In this document: piece by piece, positions 5,609-12,832 of the stretch
Layout of the letters: each line of letters opens with the position of its first letter
Numbering within the stretch: position 1 is the first letter of the stretch
Assembly: GCA_023486985.1 (NCBI GenBank)
Contig: JAMDEM010000009.1
Location: forward strand, 4,001 to 17,546
Origin: Bacillota bacterium
Lineage (GTDB): Bacteria > Vulcanimicrobiota > JAMDEM01
Reading direction: 5' to 3'
DNA length: 13,546 bases
Notes under the pieces: model-generated
Seen by the model: the letters and a program-made list of their open reading frames with translations, nothing else
The model's database searches: none
What the model was told of the DNA's origin: nothing
Position numbers and translations under genes: made by a program

Positions 5609-7420
5609 ATGCCAGACAAACAAGCAGGAACCGGCAAGCCGGAAGAGTTAAGGACAAGCCTCCCGGGTGATAAAATATTTAGAAGAAGAAGACACAGGAT
5701 GCCGTCGCTTAAGAAAGCTCTGGGAGTTGCAGGGCTTTTTAGCATCGGTTACGGCAACCTTGGTTCATCTATTTATTATGCACTTGGCGTGACAGCTCTC
5801 TATGCTCTTGGAACAACACCTCTGGTTTTTATTCTTGCGGGGATTCTTTTTATTGCTACTGCATATACTTATGCCGAAGGGACGGCAGCAATCCCTGAAG
5901 CAGGAGGCTCTTCAAGTTTCGCCCGAAGAGGCTTTAATGAATTTGTAAGTTTTTTTGCCGCATGGGCGCTGTTGCTTGATTATATTGTAACTATAGCAAT
6001 TTCCATATATACTGCTGTAGGGTATCTTGCTTATTTTAAGTTGTTTGCTTTTCTGCACATTCATATCTTTCATGTTGGTTTTAGCGCGGGATTGCTTCTT
6101 CTTCTTATGATCCTGAATATCAGAGGCGTTCAGGAATCCTCAAAGGTTAATGTCCTTTTTGCTGTATTTGACCTTATTACCCAGGGAGCCCTGGTTGTAG
6201 TCGGCTGTATAATTTTTTTAAACATTAAAACTTTAATTACCCAGATTCACTGGGGCGTGGTTCCGCAGTGGAAACCTTTTATATTCAGCCTTTCTATTGC
6301 AACAGTGGCTTTTACCGGGATTGAATCTATATCAAATATGGCTGAGGAGGCGAAAACCCCGGAAAAAAGTATTCCCAAGGCTATAGGATTGTGTGTTGCT
6401 GTTGTGATGATAATGTACATCGGCATATCATCAATTGCCTTATCGGTTATGCCTGTTCATTATCAGGTTGAAGGGTATGTCTATCAGGATAAGACGTATC
6501 CTTCAGCTTATATATATCTAAAAGCACCTTCCGAAATTGCCGGAAGGAATGCAGTTCCTGCTGCAGGTTTCAACGTATGGCTGGAAGAGGGAAAATCTGT
6601 TGTTACTGATGAAAACGGGCATTTTCTGATAAATAAAATTGGGTATGGAAAACATACAATAAAGGTTGGTGATAAGGCAAATCCTGTCGAAGTTATATCA
6701 TTTGATAACACAAAGAAGAATGTGCCTGAAGTAAAAGGCGAATGGTACACCGAAGTAGGCACCACCTGGATTAATGACCCGGTGGCGGGAATTGCCCATT
6801 ATATTCCAAAGGGCGGCAATATTGTTGCTTTCTGGATAGCCCTTCTTGCTTTTGTAATTCTTGTTATAGGCACGAATGCAGGCATTATGGGAATATCCCG
6901 ATTGAGCTTTTCAATGGGTACATACAATCAGATTCCTCCGATTCTTGGAAAAGTCCACAAGGTATATAGAACACCTTATGTGGCAATAACTATTTTTACA
7001 ATAATCGCGATTTTGATAATTCTTCCAGCTGATATTACCAAGCTTGCCGATGCGTACAGCTTTGGGGCTCTTTTGTCTTATACAATAGCTCATATATCAG
7101 TTATTGCTTTGAGAATAAGAGAACCTGAACTGAAGAGACCTTTCAAACTGAAAGGCTGTATAAGAATTCCTTTTGATTGGAAAATTGGAAAATATAATTT
7201 AAAAGACAAGGAAATACCTCTTTCCGCACTTATTGGAGGAATAGGCACTTTCACTGTGTGGGTGATTGTTGCAACTACCCATCATTATGGGCCTCTCATA
7301 GGTGTCCCATTTATCACTTTTGGAATCATTATGTATGTCTTATACAGGAAAATGAGAGGGCTTTCTCTTACAGAAACTGTTCACACCAAGGTAAAGAGGC
7401 CCGTGCATCATATTCAGTGA
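5609..7420 (+). CDS. APC-superfamily amino acid permease with an extracytoplasmic inserted domain
   Basis: This 603-aa membrane protein is an amino-acid/polyamine/organocation permease, which typically imports amino acids or amines with H+ or by exchange. TM1 carries the unwound substrate-binding segment GYGNLGSSIYYALG (47-60), and TM6 carries FTGIESISNMAEEAK (235-249). About 12 hydrophobic helices are visible, and the C-terminal helices resume at IVAFWIALLAFVILVIGT. Between TM7, ending near M281, and the family-typical EVGTTWINDPVAGI loop lies an extra stretch of about 90 residues (about 286-378) with a CarboxypepD_reg-like beta-sandwich pattern; by standard APC topology it faces outside. 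The N-terminus is basic (RRRRHR, 25-30). The ATG at 5609 has GGAG at 5599-5602; M31 at 5699 is an alternative. The gene lies 27 bp after the Usp gene and overlaps the 3' end of the NRAMP gene by 7 bp. The substrate is unknown. Confidence 0.93.
   Translation: MPDKQAGTGKPEELRTSLPGDKIFRRRRHRMPSLKKALGVAGLFSIGYGNLGSSIYYALGVTALYALGTTPLVFILAGILFIATAYTYAEGTAAIPEAGGSSSFARRGFNEFVSFFAAWALLLDYIVTIAISIYTAVGYLAYFKLFAFLHIHIFHVGFSAGLLLLLMILNIRGVQESSKVNVLFAVFDLITQGALVVVGCIIFLNIKTLITQIHWGVVPQWKPFIFSLSIATVAFTGIESISNMAEEAKTPEKSIPKAIGLCVAVVMIMYIGISSIALSVMPVHYQVEGYVYQDKTYPSAYIYLKAPSEIAGRNAVPAAGFNVWLEEGKSVVTDENGHFLINKIGYGKHTIKVGDKANPVEVISFDNTKKNVPEVKGEWYTEVGTTWINDPVAGIAHYIPKGGNIVAFWIALLAFVILVIGTNAGIMGISRLSFSMGTYNQIPPILGKVHKVYRTPYVAITIFTIIAILIILPADITKLADAYSFGALLSYTIAHISVIALRIREPELKRPFKLKGCIRIPFDWKIGKYNLKDKEIPLSALIGGIGTFTVWVIVATTHHYGPLIGVPFITFGIIMYVLYRKMRGLSLTETVHTKVKRPVHHIQ
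6464..6742 (+). other. Inserted beta-sandwich-like segment inside the permease (protein residues about 286-378)
   Basis: This part of the permease encodes VEGYVYQDKTYPSAYIYL near its start and TDENGHFLINKIGYGKHTIKV at about 333-353. That second string matches the turn-and-strand signature of CarboxypepD_reg/CNA-B-like domains (T-D-x-N-G-x-F-x-I, then G-x-H/Y-x-I-x-V). It sits in the TM7-TM8 loop, which is outside in APC proteins, and ends just before the normal family loop. The boundaries are estimates by eye. Confidence 0.65.
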
Positions 7421-8661
7421 ATCATCGGTGCTATGCTGTAGTATATAAGAATCAGTGTGGCGCCTATAAGCACCACTGCAGTAATCCATGAGATTGTATT
7501 GAATAATGAGGAGTTAGTCCACTTTCCCATTATTTTTTTGTTATTTATCAGAAGAAGCATGGCAATAAGGATAAACGGAAGAAGAATTCCATTTAGCGCC
7601 TGTGAAAGAACCATAATGGTTATCAGGTTTAAATTTGGTATCAGGATGGGAGCAGCTCCAAGAATAAGAGTAAGGGCATATATAATGTAAAATGCAGGGG
7701 CTTCTCTGAACCTTGTGTCAACGCCGGATTCAAGACCGAAAGCTTCGCATATTGCATAAGCTGTGGAAAGAGGGATAATTGCTACTGAAAACAAAGCAGC
7801 ATTTACCAGCCCTATTCCAAAAAGAATCTTGCAGAAATTTCCTGCCAGGGGAGCGAGAGCCTGTGCTGCATCTTCGGCTGATTCTACTCTGATACCGTGC
7901 AAAAACAGGGTCGCGGCACATGCCACAATGATAAAAAAGGCAACAATGTTTGTCGTGAATGAACCTATAATGGTATCCCATTTTGAATAGATGTATTGTT
8001 TTTCTCCGAGCCCCTTATCCCTCACCGCAGACTGCTGGTAAAACTGCATCCATGGTGCAATTGTTGTGCCGACAACTGCTATCGCTGTTATAATAAAATC
8101 CATGTTATAATCAACTTTTGGAACAAAAGTTCTTGCAACAGCTTCCTTCCAGTCAGGATGCGCGAGAAACCCGGCAAAGATATAGGTAATGTATATCAGG
8201 CAGGCGTATAAAAAAACCTTTTCAACTTTTTTGTAATCGCTTTTTAAAACAAGAAACCATGTTAATATCACGCCAACAGGAATTGTTATATACTTGTTGA
8301 TTCCAAAAAGTTCAGCTCCCGCTGCCAGTCCCGCAAAGTCCCCTGTTGTATTGGCAATATTAGCAATAAAAAGAACCGCCATTATGATAAGGGTATATTT
8401 TACGCCGAAATTTTCCCTGATAAGGTCAGCCAGTCCCTTGCCGGTAATGCATCCCATCCTGGAACACATTTCCTGTACAACAATAAGAGCGATGGTTACA
8501 AGGAGGAGAACCCAGATGATGGAATAGCCGTAGTGGGCGCCGGCTACGGAATAAGTTGCAATGCCGTTGGCATCATTGTCAACATTGGCGGTGATTATGC
8601 CTGGTCCCATTATGGCAAGAAAAAGGAGAATTCTTCTTTTATTTATTTTAAAAATTCCCAC
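7414..8661 (-). CDS. NRAMP-related divalent metal transporter with altered metal-site motifs
   Basis: NRAMP proteins are proton-coupled importers of Mn2+, Fe2+ and related ions in the cytoplasmic membrane. The 415-aa product has about 11 hydrophobic helices and the TM1 start MGPGIITANVDND. At the metal site, the canonical TM1 DPGN reads DANG (residues 30-33), with the Asp kept. The canonical TM6 Met-Pro-His reads Ala-Pro-Trp (202-204, in VGTTIAPWMQFYQQS), so the soft-metal-selecting Met is lost. This points to a divergent NRAMP branch, possibly one carrying harder cations such as Mg2+. The start is GTG at 8661, with only a purine tract (GAAGAAG) as a ribosome site about 8 nt upstream; a stop lies 8 codons upstream and no better start exists. 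It converges with the permease, and the stop codons give a 7-bp overlap. Confidence 0.92.
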   Translation of the reverse strand: MGIFKINKRRILLFLAIMGPGIITANVDNDANGIATYSVAGAHYGYSIIWVLLLVTIALIVVQEMCSRMGCITGKGLADLIRENFGVKYTLIIMAVLFIANIANTTGDFAGLAAGAELFGINKYITIPVGVILTWFLVLKSDYKKVEKVFLYACLIYITYIFAGFLAHPDWKEAVARTFVPKVDYNMDFIITAIAVVGTTIAPWMQFYQQSAVRDKGLGEKQYIYSKWDTIIGSFTTNIVAFFIIVACAATLFLHGIRVESAEDAAQALAPLAGNFCKILFGIGLVNAALFSVAIIPLSTAYAICEAFGLESGVDTRFREAPAFYIIYALTLILGAAPILIPNLNLITIMVLSQALNGILLPFILIAMLLLINNKKIMGKWTNSSLFNTISWITAVVLIGATLILIYYSIAPMIH

Positions 8662-8734
8662 AAAGTATTCTTCTTCTTTAAAAACTTAAATCCTTTCTAT
8701 AACAACTCTCTCGCATCTGCGGGGAGTAAGTTTT

Positions 8735-8752
8735 CCCCTCTTTGTTAAGGGG
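8735..8752. repeat. Short inverted repeat CCCCT / AGGGG
   Basis: CCCCT (8735-8739) pairs with AGGGG (8748-8752) around an 8-nt loop. It lies in a strand-asymmetric block (GGGGAG at 8721-8726, GGGGTAGGGGGAG at 8749-8761) of the kind repeated between genes in some bacterial genomes. From memory only; copy number was not tested. Confidence 0.5.
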
Positions 8753-8784
8753 TAGGGGGAGTTATAAACCCGTTTTTATGGAGA

Positions 8785-8831
8785 GCAAGCGCTCCCACTA
8801 CCTTATTTTGTAGAGTAGTGGCAAAGCTTGC
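8785..8831. repeat. Imperfect 17-bp inverted repeat
   Basis: The arm at 8785-8801 (GCAAGCGCTCCCACTAC) is complementary at 14 of 17 positions to the arm at 8815-8831 (GTAGTGGCAAAGCTTGC), leaving a 13-nt loop. The right arm overlaps the separate palindrome at 8820-8837, so two alternative folds are possible. Confidence 0.6.
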
Positions 8832-8837
8832 TTTGCC
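8820..8837. repeat. Near-perfect palindrome GGCAAAGC-TT-GCTTTGCC
   Basis: Two perfectly complementary 8-nt arms flank TT. It could be a protein-binding dyad or the tip of a REP-like element. It is not followed by a T-run on either strand, so it does not look like an intrinsic terminator. Confidence 0.7.
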
Positions 8838-8868
8838 TTCTTTATCTGGTCGTATAAATCCGACCCCT

Positions 8869-8913
8869 GCTTTTCATCCTTCGTTGTGCCGCTAAAGCGG
8901 CATGAATGAAAGC
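8869..8913. repeat. REP-like stem around TGCCGCT-AA-AGCGGCA
   Basis: The core TGCCGCT (8887-8893) pairs perfectly with AGCGGCA (8896-8902). Farther out, GCTTTTCAT (8869-8877) pairs with ATGAAAGC (8906-8913) with one bulged base, giving an interrupted longer stem. GCCGCTNNAGCGGC cores of this kind are typical of dispersed bacterial palindromic repeats. It lies 42 bp before the ftsK start. Confidence 0.65.
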
Positions 8914-8954
8914 CTGTGAAAGGTTTTTAAGTTCTGCTGGAGAAATATAAAATT

Positions 8955-11210
8955 GTGGGAAAGCCCAGGCGAATAAATAAATCAAGAAAAAACTATAAGA
9001 TAGCTGCAGAAACTAAAAAGCCTTCTTTTCATTGGGAAGAGATACTTGGAATAGTTCTGCTGGCTTGCGGGGTTTTTCTTTTTCTTTCCGTCTGCTTTCC
9101 CGATCTGGCGGGCTACGCAGGCATAAAGATTAAAAACGCTCTTCGCGAATCCATGGGATACGGCGGCTATGTTTTTCCATGGCTTATTATTATAACGGGT
9201 TTACAGTTCATAATTCCTCATCCCACCCTTACTGTTCCGTGGCTTATTGGCGCTCTTATAATTTTTCAGATTGATTTATGTGCGTTTTTTCAGGTGATGG
9301 CGTGGCAAGGCGGAGATGCAGGGCACTGGGTCTATAAAGTATCATTTCCTGTAATAGGAAAAGCGGGATTATATGTTCTTACCATAGCAGTCGGGCTGAT
9401 TGATATTCTTATCATAACTCAGATTTCTCTTAGAAGATTGGCGGAGAGAGTTGCTCCGTGGGCAAGGATACTTTTCAAAAAACTTTTTCCTTCAAAAGTT
9501 GACTGGAGAAAATACGAGCAGATTGAGTTTGAAGATATGGCTCTTGATGAAATGAGCAGTTCCGATTCCATTATCTATCCTGCCCAGTCTGAGATTGAAG
9601 CCGCAGGAGCGCGGGATGGGACGGCCCAGGCAAATACAACAGCTGATGAATCCGCGCCGGTTTCAGCGGAGGTTCCGGGAAACGGGCAGACGGAGTCCGA
9701 AATCAGCTCAGAAGATTTACAGCAGTTGAAGCTTTTTGAGGAGAAAGCGGAAAAACCTGAAGAAGCGCCGGAGCAAAAGATAAAAGTATCCTATAAGCTT
9801 CCTTCAGTTAACTTGCTGAAGGGCATTGAAAAAACAAAAAAAAGCCGTGCCGTTCAGGACTATTCGAAAGTGCTTGTCGAGACTTTGCAGAGTTTCGGAG
9901 TGGAAGTAAATGTGAGTCATATTGAAAGAGGGCCCACTGTCACCAGATATGAGCTTCAGCCGGCAAAGGGTGTAAAGGTAAGTAGAATTACAAATCTTGC
10001 GAATGATATTGCTCTTGCGCTGGCGGCGCAGGCTATAAGGATAGAAGCCCCGATTCCAGGGAAATCAGCCATAGGAATAGAGATTCCGAATTTACGCATT
10101 GACCCGGTGCATGTAATGGAAATTCTTGCCAGTCCAGCTTTCAGAAAGGCTCCTAAAATGGCAATTGCCCTGGGGAAGGACATTACAGGAAAGCCTGTGG
10201 TGGGAGAGCTTATCAAAATGCCCCACCTGTTAATTGCAGGAGCTACAGGCTCCGGAAAGACAGTCTGCATCAATACTATTCTTGCAAGTTTTCTTTTTAA
10301 GTGCAGTCCTTACGATCTTCAATTTGTTATGATTGACCCAAAAAGGGTTGAGCTTATATTATATGAAGGGCTTCCTCATCTTGTTGATACGAATCCTGAT
10401 CCTTCAAAAAGGATTGTGACAGACCCTAAAACAGCAACGCTGGCACTCAAGCAGATGACTGACCATATGGATGAAAGGTATGAAAAATTTGCCTCAGTCA
10501 GGGCAAGGAATATACTTGAATACAATGCCTATCAGGCTAAAAACGGCGGGGAAAAAATGCCCTATATTGTTGTGATAGTTGATGAGCTTGCAGATCTTAT
10601 GATGATTTCCGCCTCTTCAGTGGAATCTTTTATCTGCAGGCTTGCACAGCTGGGAAGAGCAGCAGGGATTCATCTTGTTATCGCCACTCAGAGGCCTTCA
10701 GTTGACGTTATCACGGGACTTATCAAGGCAAATATTCCTTCAAGAATTGCTTTTGCTGTTTCTTCGCAGGTGGATTCAAGAACAATTCTTGACGGAATGG
10801 GAGCAGAAAAATTATTGGGCAAGGGTGACATGCTTTACAAACCCATTGATGCCGCAGACTCCAGGAGAATTCAGGGTGCTTTCATAGATATGGAGGAGAT
10901 AGAAAGGATTGTTGAATTCTGGAAAAAGCAGCCTCCTCCATATAATATTTTGCCCCTTAATGTTGAAGAGGCAGGGGATAAAGGAAAAACCCCATCCGGG
11001 CTTGAAGGGGAAGACCTTCTTTTTGATGAAGCACTGCGGATTATACATCAAAAAGGGGAAGCTTCGGTTTCAATTCTTCAGCGAAAATTAAAGATAGGTT
11101 ATGCCCGGGCTGGAAGAATTATTGATTTAATGGAACAGAAGGGAATTGTGGGACCGGCTGAAGGTTCAAAACCCAGAAAAATTCTTATACCAATAAACAA
11201 GGAAGTTTAA
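8955..11210 (+). CDS. ftsK: DNA translocase FtsK (FtsK/SpoIIIE family)
   Basis: FtsK is a septum-anchored hexameric ATPase that pumps DNA and helps resolve and segregate chromosomes at division. The 751-aa product has a membrane domain with four hydrophobic helices (about 30-47, 70-87, 92-115 and 137-156). An acidic, low-complexity linker follows (about 165-285). The RecA-like motor has Walker A GATGSGKT (429-436) and Walker B VIVDELADLMM with Asp543-Glu544, then ATQRPSVDVITGLIKANIPS. The C-terminal winged-helix gamma domain (about 690-750, ALRIIHQKGEASVSILQRKL) recognises polar sequences such as KOPS/SRS in relatives. The GTG at 8955 has GGAG at 8939-8942, a rather long spacer; the adjoining ATT codon is a less likely start. 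Two base pairs separate its stop from the next ATG. Confidence 0.96.
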   Translation: MGKPRRINKSRKNYKIAAETKKPSFHWEEILGIVLLACGVFLFLSVCFPDLAGYAGIKIKNALRESMGYGGYVFPWLIIITGLQFIIPHPTLTVPWLIGALIIFQIDLCAFFQVMAWQGGDAGHWVYKVSFPVIGKAGLYVLTIAVGLIDILIITQISLRRLAERVAPWARILFKKLFPSKVDWRKYEQIEFEDMALDEMSSSDSIIYPAQSEIEAAGARDGTAQANTTADESAPVSAEVPGNGQTESEISSEDLQQLKLFEEKAEKPEEAPEQKIKVSYKLPSVNLLKGIEKTKKSRAVQDYSKVLVETLQSFGVEVNVSHIERGPTVTRYELQPAKGVKVSRITNLANDIALALAAQAIRIEAPIPGKSAIGIEIPNLRIDPVHVMEILASPAFRKAPKMAIALGKDITGKPVVGELIKMPHLLIAGATGSGKTVCINTILASFLFKCSPYDLQFVMIDPKRVELILYEGLPHLVDTNPDPSKRIVTDPKTATLALKQMTDHMDERYEKFASVRARNILEYNAYQAKNGGEKMPYIVVIVDELADLMMISASSVESFICRLAQLGRAAGIHLVIATQRPSVDVITGLIKANIPSRIAFAVSSQVDSRTILDGMGAEKLLGKGDMLYKPIDAADSRRIQGAFIDMEEIERIVEFWKKQPPPYNILPLNVEEAGDKGKTPSGLEGEDLLFDEALRIIHQKGEASVSILQRKLKIGYARAGRIIDLMEQKGIVGPAEGSKPRKILIPINKEV

Positions 11211-11212
11211 TC

Positions 11213-11794
11213 ATGCCTAATTGTTTGTTTCATCCGCATATCCAGACAGAATTAGTCTGTGAAAGATGCAGTGCGCCTATCTGCCAGGAATGTGCCGTTG
11301 CATATCTGAAGGACAGGTATTTGTGCATAAGCTGTATCGAGGAACTTGGCCCGGAAAGATTAAAAACCGAATATATGGAGGCAGCCACACCCAAGTATGC
11401 CACATCTATTATTTTTACTTTGATTATTGCAGCGGCTTATCTGGTAATATGGAGCCAGATTCCTTACTTTCAAAAGAATGCATTGTGGAGAATGATTCCT
11501 GCCGCACCTTTTGGCACTGTGGTGGGCGCATCTTTGTTTGCTTTTTCCCGGGGCGGGCGAAGTCTTTATCTTCAGATTTTTGGAGTGATACTGGCAATAA
11601 CCGGTATTTTTTCTGTTGACTACTATTTTCTTGCAGGAAGACTTTCTCACACTTTTGATGTGGTGAATGTATTTACCAGGTACTTTGCCGCTGTCCCGAA
11701 ACATAACTTCTGGGACTGGCCCCTTATACTGGTTGGAATTCTAGAATCTGCAAGATACACCGCTGTAAAAAAAGTAAAAAGCCTGGCTGATTAA
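11213..11794 (+). CDS. Membrane protein with N-terminal B-box/zinc-ribbon-like domain
   Basis: This is a 193-aa protein of unknown specific function. The first 41 residues form a compact cysteine cluster: Cys4, His7 (His9 nearby), Cys16, Cys19, Cys24, Cys27, Cys38 and Cys41. The CxxC pairs and the spacing (CERCSAPICQEC) resemble bacterial B-box-type zinc-binding domains and should bind two Zn2+. The rest is hydrophobic, with about four membrane helices (about 63-80, 95-112, 117-141 and 168-185). The zinc domain is N-terminal and probably cytoplasmic. There is no protease motif such as the rhomboid GxSG/H pair, although similar zinc heads occur on rhomboid-like proteins. The ATG at 11213 follows the ftsK stop by 2 bp, with AAGGAAG inside the ftsK end as ribosome site, so it is almost certainly coupled to ftsK. 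A division-related role is only an inference from position. Confidence 0.85.
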   Translation: MPNCLFHPHIQTELVCERCSAPICQECAVAYLKDRYLCISCIEELGPERLKTEYMEAATPKYATSIIFTLIIAAAYLVIWSQIPYFQKNALWRMIPAAPFGTVVGASLFAFSRGGRSLYLQIFGVILAITGIFSVDYYFLAGRLSHTFDVVNVFTRYFAAVPKHNFWDWPLILVGILESARYTAVKKVKSLAD

Positions 11795-11801
11795 CAAAGC
11801 T

Positions 11802-12041
11802 ATGATGTATAACACTATTTTTCTGGGACTGCTTGTTATATTATTTTTTCTCCTTGCCGTTTTTTCTGCTTACAGCGGAATAAAAATGATAAGAAAAGCC
11901 CTGGCTGAATCTGACGGTGATATTATGGGCACGGGCATTGGAAGAGTTTCCCTGGGAGTGATATTTTTAATTCTGATTGCTTTCATTATCAAGTTTACCG
12001 GGCTTTGGGAGCTGATAAAATTCATCAAATTTCACAGGTAG
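11802..12041 (+). CDS. Small two-helix membrane protein, 79 aa
   Basis: I do not recognise this family. The peptide has two hydrophobic helices (about 5-24 and 49-66) joined by a polar, glycine-containing stretch (KMIRKALAESDGDIMGTGIG), and a basic tail ending KFIKFHR. That is the pattern of a small integral membrane protein. It starts 7 bp after the B-box gene at a double ATG (11802/11805), with no strong Shine-Dalgarno, so translation probably depends on coupling to the gene before it. The length, the hydrophobic pattern and the tight packing behind ftsK and the B-box gene support a real gene. The function is unknown. Confidence 0.75.
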   Translation: MMYNTIFLGLLVILFFLLAVFSAYSGIKMIRKALAESDGDIMGTGIGRVSLGVIFLILIAFIIKFTGLWELIKFIKFHR

Positions 12042-12057
12042 GATTTTATTTTTTTTG

Positions 12058-12082
12058 TTTGAATTTAATATTAAAGTTCAAA
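12058..12082. promoter_or_regulatory. AT-rich imperfect palindrome before the deoxynucleoside kinase
   Basis: TTTGAATTTAAT (12058-12069) pairs with ATTAAA-g-TTCAAA (12070-12082), the only interruption being one extra G. The 25-bp dyad lies 24 bp upstream of the kinase ATG and just after a T-rich run (12045-12060). It could be an operator or part of a promoter; the high AT content also makes a chance dyad possible. Confidence 0.4.
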
Positions 12083-12106
12083 TGAAAATTTTGAGGGTGT
12101 GGTTTT

Positions 12107-12832
12107 ATGTTTATAGCGGTAAGCGGCTCGATCGGCGCCGGTAAATCAACGGTAACTAGAATTCTTGCAGAGATAACAGGATTTCAGCCCCTTTTTGAAA
12201 CAGTAGAGGGGCATCCTTATCTTGAGAAGTTTTATAAAAATCCAAAGAAGTATTCTTTTAAAACACAGGCTTTCTTCCTGTGGGACAGATTTAACAAACA
12301 TTACAATTCCATGAAAAGCGGAAAAGATATTGTTGCCGACCGTTCAATTTACGAAGACGGCATTTTTGCCAAAGTTCTTTACCTCAGAAAAGAAATGGAT
12401 GAAGATGAATATTTAAAGACATACCTGCCGCATTTCAAGACTTTAACAGGCATTGTGGAACAGCCCGATTTGATGATATATCTCTCGGCTTCCCTTGATA
12501 CTCTTATTTACAGGATTCGCAAGCGCGCCCGTGATATGGAGAAGGATATTGACATCAATTATCTTTCTATGCTTTCAGATGCCTATAACGAATGGATTCA
12601 GGAATATCCCTACAGAAAGCTGATAATAGAAACTGACGGACTTGACCTTACCTGCGATCTTCACACCGACTGGCTTTATCTTGTCAAAGCAATAGTGACA
12701 AAGATTAACCGCAGTGAATTTGCCGATGAAGCAGGGGGAATAAAAGATCTTATTTCCCGGATGCCAAAAATTCACAGGATGAAGAACAAGGAAAGAGTAA
12801 GAGAAGAAATATTTAAGGGAGCTCTGAAGTAG
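12107..12832 (+). CDS. Deoxynucleoside kinase (dCK/dGK family)
   Basis: Enzymes of this family phosphorylate salvaged deoxynucleosides (dA, dG or dC) to the monophosphate in the cytoplasm, feeding dNTP pools. The 241-aa product has the P-loop GSIGAGKST (7-15), the substrate/catalytic Glu31 in FETVEG, Gln54 in the FKTQAFFLWDRF helix, the DRS motif (78-80, in VADRSIYED) and an Arg-rich LID RIRKRARDME (136-145). These match bacterial deoxyadenosine/deoxyguanosine kinases of the Bacillus Dgk/Dck type rather than thymidine kinase. Base specificity cannot be told by eye. The ATG at 12107 has GAGGG at 12093-12097. A gap of 65 bp with an imperfect palindrome precedes it, so it may have its own promoter. 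The end (about 205-241) is charged and basic, slightly longer than the core fold needs. Confidence 0.93.
   Translation: MFIAVSGSIGAGKSTVTRILAEITGFQPLFETVEGHPYLEKFYKNPKKYSFKTQAFFLWDRFNKHYNSMKSGKDIVADRSIYEDGIFAKVLYLRKEMDEDEYLKTYLPHFKTLTGIVEQPDLMIYLSASLDTLIYRIRKRARDMEKDIDINYLSMLSDAYNEWIQEYPYRKLIIETDGLDLTCDLHTDWLYLVKAIVTKINRSEFADEAGGIKDLISRMPKIHRMKNKERVREEIFKGALK

Larger units (their letters stand above)
8662..8954. other. Divergent intergenic region (NRAMP / ftsK) with clustered palindromes
   Basis: This 293-bp non-coding stretch separates the minus-strand NRAMP gene from plus-strand ftsK, so it should hold promoters for both. I find no convincing sigma-70 pair for either. It holds several short inverted repeats of REP/MITE style, listed separately, and a G-rich/C-rich block at 8720-8761. 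No protein reading frame of note or RNA gene is evident. Confidence 0.8.

Noticed and set aside
9956..10273. 105-aa minus-strand reading frame opposite ftsK
   Set aside because: It is antisense to the conserved FtsK motor domain; its residue pattern is a by-product of the coding strand, and it shows no ribosome site or domain.
11266..11704. Overlapping frames of 114-117 aa across the B-box membrane gene
   Set aside because: The zinc-cluster frame has coherent cysteine spacing and membrane helices; the alternatives are cysteine/aromatic-rich noise without starts supported by ribosome sites.
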